From the NCBI GenBank assembly GCA_945787715.1, contig CALZJE010000046.1:1-33647 (forward strand): a stretch of DNA of 33,647 nt, given 5' to 3'. Numbering within the stretch: the stretch's first letter is position 1; each line of letters begins with the position of its first letter. The position numbers and the translations under genes were made by a program. This stretch comes from an uncultured Ectothiorhodospiraceae bacterium (GTDB taxonomy: Bacteria > Pseudomonadota > Gammaproteobacteria > S012-40). Below are positions 1 through 9,000 of the stretch, in pieces. Under the pieces are notes generated by a model. The model had not been told where the DNA came from. It saw nothing but the letters and a program-made list of their open reading frames with translations, and searched no databases.

Positions 1-2
1 AC

Positions 3-155
3 TTTAATGAAGTTGATGAAAAGGAGTATCAATTTTGGATAACTTGTATGAACTTGAGGTTGAGAAAAAAATTAGGATTTATTACGCCAGATGAAGTATA
101 CTTTGATAAAGAAAGTATCAGGAAAGACAGTAAAGTGATTTCCTTCGTAGGTTGA
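3..155 (+). pseudogene. IS30-like transposase C-terminal fragment (enters from left edge)
   Basis: The frame is open from the window edge to a TGA at 153-155. Its translation contains the stretch NLRLRKKLGFITPDEVYF, which resembles the conserved C-terminal end of IS30-family transposases (pattern N-x-R-x-R-K-x-L-G-[FY]-x-T-P-x-E-V-F). It reads through to the left edge, so I cannot tell whether the gene is intact upstream. A separate IS30-like N-terminal remnant lies at 14376-14641 on the other strand. An IS3 or IS481 integrase tail is the main alternative. Confidence 0.45.
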
Positions 156-215
156 ACTCAGCAATAATGAGATAACGCGACCATTAACTTGCAATGGATC
201 TACATAAAGTAGAAT

Positions 216-243
216 AAAAACCAAAAACCAAAAACCAAAAACC
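216..243. repeat. Heptanucleotide tandem repeat, four copies of AAAAACC
   Basis: Four perfect head-to-tail copies of AAAAACC end 24 bases before the ATG of the outer-membrane protein gene at 268. The run lies in the 5' untranslated or promoter region, upstream of the ribosome binding site. Short repeats of this kind change copy number by slippage and can alter promoter spacing or the 5' leader. Confidence 0.9.
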
Positions 244-267
244 AATGATGAGTTTAAAGAGAATTAC

Positions 268-1056
268 ATGTATTATTTTAAAAGTTGCTCCATCTTATTC
301 GCCCTTTATTTTGTGACTTCATCAAATCTTTTTGCTGATGATTTGGTGGTGTTACCTAGAGTGTCAGCGGGATTAACGTCCTACGAGCTGTCGATTCCAA
401 AAATTGAAATCGGCTCCGGACCTAATCAAACATTACCTTCTCGAGAATTCTCTGCAAGTGTTTTTGTCTATGGTGTAGGTATTACAACGGTCAAAAATAA
501 TTACTTTGTTGACGTTTTTATACAGAGATCGACTTCAGATAAAACAACTGGTGCAATTCCGGAGGTGGGATATATTGAGGAATTTGATGCTACGCGTAGT
601 GATTTTTCGTTATCAGTTGGAACAAGCGTGTGGAAGATGCTTAAAGTTTTTGTTGGATATAAAAACGGAAGTACAGATGCAGAAGGGGATTTAGGTTCAA
701 CAACAAGTTTTTATGAAACAGGGTATTATATCGGCACGAGTTACAGCTGGTTGGTCACAGATAATGGATTTCTTAGTGTAAATGCTGCTATTGCCGATTT
801 AGATGGGGAATTGGTATTTCGTGTGCCAGCTCTTGCAGATTTAGATTTAAAAATTCTTTCTGAGGCAATTGGTGCCAGTGCGGGAATTGCGTGGTCTACA
901 ATTTTAACAAAGTCTCTTGGCTTGCGAATATCAGTTGATGCAAATTATTATCAATTCGACACTGGAGTGGATACTAAATTAGGAAAACTTCCTGACCATG
1001 GAGATGTCATTGAGAAAATTATTATGGGGAGAATGAATCTAACGTATAAATTTTAG
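268..1056 (+). CDS. Predicted outer-membrane beta-barrel protein
   Basis: This 262-residue protein starts with a signal peptide (about residues 1-23, hydrophobic core then LFA before DD). The mature part is built of alternating amphipathic strands rich in Tyr, Phe, Thr and Ser (for example VFVGYKNGS and YYIGTSYSWLV). It ends in Phe (LTYKF), the usual C-terminal signature recognised by the Bam assembly machinery. The length would suit an 8-12 strand barrel. The ATG at 268 is preceded by AAAGAGA. No specific function is recognisable. The AAAAACC repeat just upstream suggests variable expression, which is common for surface proteins. It stands alone, with no co-directional neighbour. Confidence 0.75.
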   Translation: MYYFKSCSILFALYFVTSSNLFADDLVVLPRVSAGLTSYELSIPKIEIGSGPNQTLPSREFSASVFVYGVGITTVKNNYFVDVFIQRSTSDKTTGAIPEVGYIEEFDATRSDFSLSVGTSVWKMLKVFVGYKNGSTDAEGDLGSTTSFYETGYYIGTSYSWLVTDNGFLSVNAAIADLDGELVFRVPALADLDLKILSEAIGASAGIAWSTILTKSLGLRISVDANYYQFDTGVDTKLGKLPDHGDVIEKIIMGRMNLTYKF

Positions 1057-1129
1057 ATTATTAGAACTCATATAATAGTATATTATGGGCTATTTTCTGG
1101 TTTGTGGTTAATCACTTGTTGTAACCATT

Positions 1130-1249
1130 TTAAGAAATAATCCACTTTATCTTTCCTACGGATTCGACAATATAGGCCTGTATTAGGGCATGAAAACAAT
1201 AAACTGCACCACATCGTTTTGATAATAACCAATTGATTGTTGATGGCAT
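1130..1249 (-). CDS. Possible small protein of 39 residues
   Basis: A longer frame runs from 1330, but within it a strong Shine-Dalgarno (AAGGAGGT, 1261-1254) sits just before two consecutive ATG codons. The second ATG (1249) has the better spacing. The product, starting MPSTINWLLSKRCGAVYC, is mildly hydrophobic and has no family I recognise. No homology evidence supports it, so this could be chance. I report it only because the ribosome binding site is near consensus. Confidence 0.3.
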   Translation of the reverse strand: MPSTINWLLSKRCGAVYCFHALIQAYIVESVGKIKWIIS

Positions 1250-1384
1250 CATTACCTCCTTATGTAGAATGGTATAGGACTTTGCATTGTCGACGTTGAA
1301 TATGAATTTATGTCTGTCTCTGTTTCTCAAGTTATTTGCATTATATACTGTTAAAAAGGTGTCAACTGAAGAAAGATCTTAACC

Positions 1385-1447
1385 GGGTCGTGCCTGTAAT
1401 GTTGTATATTATTAAAGTCCAAAATGCAGTTATGCAGGCGCGCCCCC
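1385..1447. repeat. Palindromic dispersed element, copy A
   Basis: About 63 bp with imperfect inverted ends (GGGTCGTGCCTG at the left, CAGGCGCGCCCCC at the right). It aligns along its length with copy C (11792-11855) and partly with copy B (10738-10791). Shared blocks are the GTCGTG end, TTGTAT, and the right-hand CAG-x-x-ATGC-x-GGC. It lies just downstream of the lipoprotein gene that ends at 1481, as expected for a REP/MITE-like intergenic element. Confidence 0.6.
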
Positions 1448-1480
1448 ATTTTTCTTAGCTACCAAAAAATAGATAATGTG

Positions 1481-2239
1481 TTATTTGACAAGCAACAGCT
1501 CTGGAAGGGATTCCACAACTACAGTTTTAGATACATTGTTATTTACAGCTAACTCAATAGCTGACTGTATCTCATTTAGGAGACTTATAGGAAACTCAAA
1601 CCGATAGCTGTTATTGGTATTTATAAGCGCACTCGGTTGCTCGTCTCCAACATTATAGGTAGTAGGTGCGGATTTTTTCTGGACATAAATCTCTGATTGC
1701 CCATATTCATTTCGTAACATACTGCAGGCAGTGTTATAAGAAAGTAAACTAATGTCTGTAAATATTGTTTCTTTAAATAATTCAATGACGGGAGACTCTA
1801 TCAATCCGTCTTTTTTATCGAGCAACTGTTTTGAGCGGAAAAGAATTTTTAACTGCGCCTTTGATTCTCTTTCTGAATTACGCATGACTTCATCATTAGA
1901 TAACTCTCGCATAATAACCAACTCTGCATCAGTCTTGGCAATATAGTCTTTACCATTGTTGGGGGAATAAATATCTAAAGAACGGTCAAGATATAAATTT
2001 ACTGAACATTGATAGCGACCTTGATTATTAACAATATGTATCCCTAACGCATGTAGTCCATCGCTCAACTTTGAACTTTTACTCAGGCTTAGTCCAAAAT
2101 GCTTGGCAAACATCTCATCATAAACAAGAAACATATGCTCTGAAGTATCACTTTTCATCGCATCCACTTTTTTCTGTTCAACACAAGCGATTAGAACTAG
2201 AAATAAAGAAGCGATTAAATATTTGGTTAGTTTAGTCAC
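1481..2239 (-). CDS. Predicted lipoprotein next to a lipase (candidate immunity protein)
   Basis: This 252-residue protein has a lipoprotein signal peptide: MTKLTKY, a hydrophobic stretch, then the lipobox LIAC with Cys19. Val at +2 does not signal inner-membrane retention, so the outer membrane is the likely destination. The rest is a mixed alpha/beta soluble domain I do not recognise. The gene starts with GTG only 15 bases after the stop of the lipase gene and lacks a clear Shine-Dalgarno, so translation is probably coupled to the lipase. A lipase followed by a periplasm-facing lipoprotein is the arrangement of type VI lipase effectors (Tle) and their Tli immunity lipoproteins; that role is inferred from context only. 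Confidence 0.7.
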   Translation of the reverse strand: MTKLTKYLIASLFLVLIACVEQKKVDAMKSDTSEHMFLVYDEMFAKHFGLSLSKSSKLSDGLHALGIHIVNNQGRYQCSVNLYLDRSLDIYSPNNGKDYIAKTDAELVIMRELSNDEVMRNSERESKAQLKILFRSKQLLDKKDGLIESPVIELFKETIFTDISLLSYNTACSMLRNEYGQSEIYVQKKSAPTTYNVGDEQPSALINTNNSYRFEFPISLLNEIQSAIELAVNNNVSKTVVVESLPELLLVK

Positions 2240-2254
2240 AATCAGAATAGAATC

Positions 2255-3028
2255 TTATTCAAAATTTAATGGTTGATTATAATGCCATTTTGATTGCAAA
2301 CTCTCCACCATATTTTCAATGCTATGCTGTGCTAAATGACGGGATGAACCTAAAACTTTTCTATCTCCCCAGCTATCCACATATACCTTTTCTACCTTGC
2401 CCATGTGTGTGCCTGTGCCAACACTTATTGGATCACCAGTCGCTCTGATGTGTATCATTTTTGAAGTATCTAGCTGGCGGTAATTAATATGGCCGACAGT
2501 TGCTGACCAAAAAGAATCAATATAACTCCTATACATGCCGGGTGCATTAAAAGTCACTGTTGGTAAAACACCATTTTTAACAGAAACAAGTGATGCTAAT
2601 CCGCCACCTAGTGAATGGCCAGATAATATGATTGAATGACGACGGCCAAACTCTCTGCGAGCGATGACCTGGGCATCATGAAAAGTTTGTTGAGCAGAAT
2701 CAAATTGATGAGGTAATTTGCCCATAAAAATTTGTACATCTGCAATCAGGTCATTCCAGTCCTGGTTTTCCCCATCAGTACCACGAAAACACACTGCGAT
2801 TTGTCGTTTATGGGGGTTTTTGTATATTTCAGAATAAAACCCTTTTCCGCTCGGATTACCACGATAAGTAATTCGAGACCAAGTACGAAAATGTTTTACA
2901 TCATTACGGTATGCTATCGCTGACAATTTAGCCAATTCATAAACTGTTGCCACTGAATATTCCTTATTTGCTGTTTTTATTGCTCCATAATACGCCATTG
3001 GATGAATTCTAGCAGTGAGGTAAATCAC
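2255..3028 (-). CDS. Class 3 lipase-like hydrolase (GHSLGG)
   Basis: This alpha/beta-hydrolase has the lipase_3 layout: FRGTDG at residues 81-86, the nucleophile elbow GHSLGG (Ser139), a likely catalytic Asp199 in ATGDP, and His231 or His235 in RHLAQHS. There is no signal peptide, so if the protein acts outside the cytoplasm it would need a specialised secretion route. The annotated start is GTG at 3028; ATG at 2998 (MAYYGAIK) is an alternative, and neither has a good Shine-Dalgarno. Expected activity is hydrolysis of phospholipid or acylglycerol esters. The downstream lipoprotein suggests an effector/immunity pair. No T6SS structural genes or VgrG/PAAR are visible in the window. Lipase family is well supported; effector role is inference. 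Confidence 0.8.
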   Translation of the reverse strand: MIYLTARIHPMAYYGAIKTANKEYSVATVYELAKLSAIAYRNDVKHFRTWSRITYRGNPSGKGFYSEIYKNPHKRQIAVCFRGTDGENQDWNDLIADVQIFMGKLPHQFDSAQQTFHDAQVIARREFGRRHSIILSGHSLGGGLASLVSVKNGVLPTVTFNAPGMYRSYIDSFWSATVGHINYRQLDTSKMIHIRATGDPISVGTGTHMGKVEKVYVDSWGDRKVLGSSRHLAQHSIENMVESLQSKWHYNQPLNFE

Positions 3029-3174
3029 AAAGATATACTAAAATTTACTATTAATATCTACATTTCCCGATAAATCACGTAAAACACCTCCCTTTCTCAA
3101 ACTATCCTGCTAAAGGAGCTTCACCATGCGCACTGGTCGGCATTATTATGGGATTCACCTCATGGGGAAATAGG

Positions 3175-4744
3175 GGACAGACCAGAATGGCACTAACTTA
3201 AGCCGCTTTAGCACGGTATCGACTCCGATGTTTAATCTCCTTCATTTCCTTTCTTGGTTTGTTGAGTAACTGATAAGGCTTAGGCCTACGTTTGACACAT
3301 CTTGGTTCACTTCTCTCTGGTCGTTCGGGAACAATTTTGTCTGCAATTGAGTCATACAATTTTGAAAGCAATTGCTTAGATTCTTTGGTCGTTATTTTCA
3401 CGTTGTTAATATGAGGCTCCCACTGTCTCACCGCTTACACACTTCCTTTAAAGCTGATTCGACGAACAGAAACTTCCTGTTTAATTGATGCTTCGACCAT
3501 TAAACGACGAATACAATTATAGGCAATGAAATGCATGGTGATTTCTTTCTGAACCATCAATGGTGTTTTACATCTCAGCACATCCATACCCATTGTGGTT
3601 TTGATATCTCGAAAAAACAGCTCAACATCCCATCGCTGCAAATAAAGCTCGGCAATTTCGTGTGCGGGATAAGTAATTGGATCAAGTAATGTGGTAATAA
3701 TATAGAGGGATTCTGTTCGGAAACCGGGTTCATTAACCGTCACTTTAATTTGACGTAATATTAACTTCTCAGGAAGTTGTTGCCACTCTTCTTCGGAGTA
3801 ACTTAAATTTTTGTGTTTCTTTGGCTTCTTCCACTCAATTAACAAATCATCTTTACCGAGTATTTTGATCGCTGTTGTTTCTGTTTTTGGTATACGCCGA
3901 GCTAAGGTAATCACGGAATCAACTTCGCGATCTTTAAACACAGAAATGTCATAATAGCTGCAAAAACCCTTATCCCCGAGGAGAATATCGCCGGACCGAA
4001 ATGTATGAGTTTGTTTTCTTAATAGCGGCAGCTCGTGGTTCTTTTTGTTTCCCAATTCATAACTGAGTAATGCGCCTGTATGAAGAGAAAAGCAGGCACA
4101 AATGCGTGCTTGAGGAAATCCACAACCCGATTTTTGTGGGCTTGCTGTGGCCAAACTTCTTGATTCTCTGGAGTGTTAGGCATGCTCACTCCCGTTCCAT
4201 CGACAACAATCACTCGCCGATCATTGAGTAGTCCCGATGACAGGTTATGGTCGAAGTTATCAGACGTGAATTTAAAAATTTCGCTTAGGTCGTCTAACAT
4301 CAGCTTTAGTCGAGCTTTGCAATACGATGCCGTTGAAGAGGATAACGTAATCGATTTCAATGCCGCAACAGCTTGTATTTTTCGAACGACCTCTTGGCAC
4401 CCGCCATCCGCATCTAAAACTTGAGAGAAAAATGCCCAGAAGGTGTTTTCTTTGCTATATGCCCGATAACGACTCCAATCACCCTGTTTTTCTGTTTTCA
4501 AAACATCTGTCGGAATAAAGTGTCGAAAAAACTCATTGAGTTGAGTTAAGGAATTTTCCTTGAGCTTTTCGATTTTCTCTAGAAGTTTTTGCTTCTCCGT
4601 TTTCGGTTTCCGGCGTAAGGTAGGTAAGTGAAATCCGGGGAACATTGGAGTGGGATTGCCATGTTTAAGTGCCATGTTATGAAAGAAATTACACCCTATT
4701 TCACATGCTAAAGCGGCTTAAGTTAGTGCCATTCTGGTCTGTCC
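3175..4744. mobile_element. IS4-family insertion sequence, degenerate
   Basis: The element is bounded by 39-bp perfect inverted repeats at 3175-3213 and 4706-4744 (outer end GGACAGACCAGAATG). Inside is one leftward transposase reading frame broken by a frameshift and a stop. The flanks (AAATAGG on the left, TCCAATACC on the right) do not form the 10-13 bp direct duplication normal for IS4 insertions, so one flank was probably rearranged. The right terminal sequence continues into a RAYT transposase remnant. Confidence 0.85.
3198..4675 (-). pseudogene. IS4-family DDE transposase, frameshifted and with an in-frame stop
   Basis: Three pieces form one protein. The first (4675 to about 4120) carries an N-terminal region and the first catalytic Asp in VVDGTGVSMP. 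The second (about 4140 to 3435) carries the second Asp region (ILLGDKGF) and the YREK signature (YLQRWDVELFFRDIK). The third (3431 to 3198) is the basic C-terminal tail and ends inside the left inverted repeat. A one-base frame change near 4120-4150, just after NQEVWPQ, joins pieces one and two. A TAA in the sequence KGSV-stop-AVRQW (about 3432-3434) separates two and three, which share a frame. With both lesions the element is unlikely to transpose by itself. The frame change site is not a classical slippery heptamer, so I favour decay over programmed frameshifting. Confidence 0.85.
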
Positions 4745-4756
4745 TCCAATACCTGC
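4735..4756. repeat. 22-bp direct repeat, copy 1 (TGGTCTGTCCTCC...)
   Basis: A 22-bp sequence beginning TGGTCTGTCCTCC spans the right end of the IS4 element. It recurs identically at 5035-5056, so the two copies flank the RAYT remnant. A partial inverted version (GGGGACAGACCA) occurs at the left IS end, 3173-3184. Confidence 0.85.
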
Positions 4757-4781
4757 AACAAGCAGACATGTTTTCTCATCA

Positions 4782-5034
4782 AGAAATGATCTTTTGATGC
4801 TCCATGAACAATATTTAAAGATTGCTCGAAATGATGGTGAGAGAAGAATGGATAACTGAACCCTTTTTAAAGCACATATTGATTATAACTTTGATGATTA
4901 AGATAAGGGGAGCGACGAATGGAATGACGTACTTGGAAATAGCCGATTCCAGAAGGAAATGGATAAGATGTTGGGAAGGCGGATTATGAAAGGTAATGCT
5001 GAGCGGCCTAAAAATAAGAAAGTTGAAAAAAATG
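4782..5034 (+). pseudogene. REP-associated tyrosine transposase (Y1/IS200-like) C-terminal remnant
   Basis: In one frame (codons beginning at 4794) the translation reads LHEQYLKIARNDGERRM, stop, TLFKAHIDYNFDD, stop, then DEWNDVLGNSRFQKEMDKM and LGRR. This is the characteristic C-terminal region of RAYT-type Y1 transposases, where the family pattern is YR-x-LF-x-A-H, then LGNSRF and LGRR-x-x-x-G-x-x-GRP. Two in-frame stops (TGA and TAA) and the absence of the catalytic HUH/Tyr part show that it is dead. It is flanked by the 22-bp direct repeats at 4735 and 5035, the left one shared with the IS4 end. Confidence 0.75.
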
Positions 5035-5056
5035 TGGTCTGTCCTCCAATACCTGC
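5035..5056. repeat. 22-bp direct repeat, copy 2
   Basis: Identical to 4735-4756. It follows directly after the end of the RAYT remnant. TGGTCTGTCC-type sequences are often found at the edges of such transposase units in gammaproteobacteria (from memory, not searched). Confidence 0.85.
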
Positions 5057-5087
5057 CATAGATTGGAAATTACCGTGCTCCCTTAAT

Positions 5088-6000
5088 TTATTGATGAGCG
5101 CTAGATGGCATTGACCAATATCTTACTTTGCCCTCACGACTTTTCCTATCATCAATGGTACGAAACAGCAGCTGCGTCTCATCACCAGCCAATTCAATAA
5201 TACGGCCGGCTTTGAGGCTGATAGTAAAAAGTGGCAGGCCTTGTGGTTGAGCTTCACTAACAAACACAACATGGCTATAGGTATTTAGAAACCTTCCCAC
5301 ACCCCATGGCGTATCCTTGAGGTGATAGCTCACCCAATGCGAACCAAAGGCAATGGCGAAAGAGTCGTTTGTTAGGGGGGTGACGAATAAGTATTGGCTG
5401 TCTTCCCTGTGAGGTAAGCGCTCTATTGCTGTTGGTTCTACGCCTTCAGGACCCAATTTTTGATTCATTAAGGACCACGCCAAGTAGATGGTTATTGAGG
5501 CCTTTGATCTCATGGTAACCTTGATAGCCGCGTCTTGATAGATCTTTTACAAAGGATTCATCTAAGAAAGGCCTTATTTCAGCATCAGCCAAGGATTCAC
5601 CCGCTTGTACAATCCAAACCTCTGCTGGATCACCATGAAGAAAATACAAGCTCTTATCAGAACAGCTGTAGCGATAGCCAAATCTCCAGCCTTCGGGTGG
5701 ATCGTATATGTCAGCATCATGAACGGTTGCTGTAGTTGGATCAACTCTGATTTCAGTCACCTCACAACTCTCTGAAGGATGCTTGACGAGATGATTAGAC
5801 CACTCTTGCAGCTCGGCTGGTTGCGAAGCGTTGTTTTGATAAAATGTAAACCTATCCTGTTTGGCAAGTTTGGCATCACTGGTAGCCGCTCGAATAAGAT
5901 GCGCGTTCATCATGTATAATACGAAAGCGATCCCCAAAATAAAGGTAATACCAAAAAAAGCGACAATGTAAGTCAGCAAAGATTTTCCCCTTGGAATCAT
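5088..6000 (-). pseudogene. Membrane-anchored hypothetical protein, apparent single-base frameshift
   Basis: Two overlapping frames make one plausible protein. The first (6000 to 5446) begins MIPRGKSLLTYIVAFFGITF, with a single N-terminal transmembrane helix (about residues 8-30) and a periplasmic domain. The second (open from 5513 to 5088) continues the domain and ends MPSSAHQ. In a run of five A residues (sequence CAAAAATTGGG, complement of about 5457-5467), dropping one A joins LGVVLNESK to LGPEGVEPTAIER without a break. The second frame also has an ATG at 5513 with a weak upstream AAGG, so two overlapping genes remain possible. No family is recognised. It lies 39 bases downstream of the 1228-residue gene in the same direction, so it is probably co-transcribed. 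Confidence 0.6.
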
Positions 6001-6039
6001 TTAATTTATTGCACCCATCGCGTTAGGTAAAACTGGTGT

Positions 6040-9000
6040 TTATCGTTTTTCTTTATCAAGCTTGGTTGTATTCATCAGCGCTTTAAAATCTTCATCTTCC
6101 CAATATGCCTTAAAGTCTGAATCGGATAAAAATGACTCGACTGGCTTTCCGAGAAACAGTGCTTGCCTGATGGCAGGTAATAATTTTTTCTTATCATTAT
6201 GCGTCGCATAGTAGCAGGCTATATTAAACAAAAGTATCTCATTATCAATTGAATGAATTTGAAAATCAGAACCCAGTAGTTTATCGAATATTGTATGATT
6301 TAGCGCCTCATCTTTTGATAGAAGACCAAGAACGAGACCATTGCTTGCGACATCAGTGCTTTTACGGTCATCACCTGCCAAAGGAAGAAGATTGTTAATA
6401 TAGTGATAAAAGATTTTTTTGGCATTGACGAAGTCATTTTCTTTTATATTTTGTATCATAATTTTAGTTGTATAATCTGCAAACCTAAATGCATATTCCT
6501 TGACATGCTGACTCTTTTCAGCAAGCTTTTTCGTGTAGTTTAAAAAATCTTCTAAAGGGATTTGCTTTTTGTAGGCTTTATTGTATTCTGTGCGCAAAGC
6601 ACTACTTTCCCATTTTTTAGCTTCTTCACGCTTTTTTATCTCATTCAGGCGTCTTTTTTCTGCTTGTTCTTTTAACGCGAATTCTCTGCTTTTACCGGCA
6701 TAAACTGCTTTGACTATAGCCATCAGGTCGTGTAAGTATTCCCGCTTATCGTTATCGATTTCTTCAAACCAGGAAAAAAGTTCAAATGTGTTTCTTTTAA
6801 ATCGAGAAGATCTTTTAATATCTACGATCAATCTGTCTTCTAATCTTTTTGCATCATATTCAGCGAGAAGATCAAACAAACCGTGTTTTATTCCTTCGTA
6901 GCCACCGTAATTATCGGTGATTAGTTTTTGTAACAGTTCATAGAACAGATCAAAATCGATTTTTCTGTAATCAATACTTCTGCCATTTTGTCGAAGTACC
7001 TCAGAGCTAAACTGTATCGAAGAGAGCTCATCTTTATCCATCTTGTGGATCATTCTATTAAGTAGTTTTCTAGTTGCTCTTATGTCTGAACGTTTGATCT
7101 CTTCCCATGCCTCAAGCAGGTCTCCTTTTAGTGTATCAACGAGGGGGGAGGCCACCTCAGAATTCTTGTTTTCTCCAAGCTTTTTAACAAGTCTGTAAAT
7201 ATGTTGTCCATGCCAAAACTCTTCAACTTCTGGGACCTTGTAGTCCTTATAGTCCATATGCTCGTCGTAATACTTATGCATCTCTTCAAAGGCATAAGCC
7301 TTAAATTTTCCAATGACTTTTTTTGCTTGTTCTAGGTCTTTAGCGTCCGTCAGGTAGGCAAAAAACAGGTGTCCTATATCGTTTTTGTCTGCATTAATAG
7401 ACATATTCCATTTTGTCGCGGCAAGTATCAGCGTAACAATAACGTCTTCTTCAAAACGAGGAAAGTATTCGTTTATCAAGGCGTCATGGAAAATTAAGTT
7501 TGTGCCAACCGACGTGGGGCCTGATTGTGTTGATAAGAAGGCCTCAGCAAAAGCTGCTTGAAGAGGGAGGGACTTCCGTTTAATGATCTCTTCTGCCAGT
7601 AAGAAGCTAAAAGCATAGTTGTTTGAAGCATTGTCATTAAAAAAGCTCAAGTCTATAAGATGTGTCATTGTCTCTGGCGAAAACTTAGAGATGTTTGCTT
7701 CTACCATCGTATCAAAGGGCGCTATACTATCTCTCTCTCCCTTAATTTCAGGCCTTTTTAAAAACTCAGAAAAAGTGTTTTCTATGTAAATTATACTTAA
7801 AATCGCTTTTTCAATACTCTCTAGTTTTTCGTTTTTATAATTTTCGAAAATCGCAAATATTTTCTTCTTGTCGGGAGAATTATCATACAGTTTTCCATCA
7901 CTGTTTTGCATTAGTTGATGTCTGAGGAAATCTAATTCATTTCTTAAATTTGGAAATTTATCTTTATCAATACGGTAAGCCACCTCAGCGTTTTCTTTTG
8001 CATTATAAATGATAATCGTGTCTTCAAAAATTTTACTCAGGCCCAAAGAAAAAGCAGGATCCAGAGTCAAGACATGCCTGGTAGAGTTAACGGTTAGGTC
8101 AGCACTGTCAAAGGATCTAAAAAAATTGAAAAAATCTTTTACTCTGACTTCTTTCGCGAAAGTAATATCATCAAGGCACATAGAAAAAGTCACTTCTTTT
8201 GGAAACATTAACTCGCCTGAATTTATTTTTTTGTTAAGTTCTTCATCTCTCCTACTACTATCCTTATAAAAACCCCAGGCTCTTTCACTACTAGCGTCAA
8301 GAGTTAGATCCTCTTTTCCTTCTCGTTTAAAAGTGACTTCATACTTGATGTTTGTAATAGGGATAAGTTTTTTTATCCCTGCAGGTAGATTAGGTTTATC
8401 ATGGATTTTCAAATATGTTTCGCCATGATAATCTTTCCACATTTCATCAAAATCCGTACGCAACATCTCGAGATCTTTCTGTATCTCTTTATTTTTTGGA
8501 TTAACAGTGAGCTTTTCAATCATTTTATAAAATGCATCGTCGCTCAGTTGATCTTTCACGAGATCTGACATGAAGCTTCGAAATCTCCGAATAATGCGTT
8601 GAGAAAGCTCCGGGTTGTCAGTCATCTCAAAATAAGCATAAAAGAGTTCATTTATTGTATCTTCATAGTAAACTTCTCTGCTAAGTCTCAGGTTTATTCC
8701 CAAAAGAAGCTTTGCCAGGACGGCTTCGTCAAAGTCATAAAAATATTTATTAACCAAAATCATTGAGATAGGTGTGGCAACTTGACACTCACCCATAAGA
8801 AAACACGCTTGCGAGTTCATAAAAGCATCAGCTATAGCTGTCTGTAAGCGCACTGATTGCCTTTTTATCGCTTCTTTGATGATTAAGGAAGTAAAGACAA
8901 AACTTTGGTTAGCGTTTTCTATAGAGAAACTTATTGTGATCAAATGTAAAAGCGTTTCTTCATTTAGCTCGGATATTTTTGAATTAAGTATCTCGTCTAG

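Noticed and set aside
3118-3170. Short frame after AAGGAG (MRTGRHYYGIHLMGK) abutting the IS4 left end
   Set aside because: Only 15 codons with a stop before the IS; could be the 5' remnant of an interrupted gene, but nothing on the other side of the IS continues it.
4019-4154. Programmed -1 frameshifting in the IS4 transposase
   Set aside because: No classical slippery heptamer in the zero frame at the overlap, and the gene also has an in-frame stop further on. Decay is the simpler explanation.
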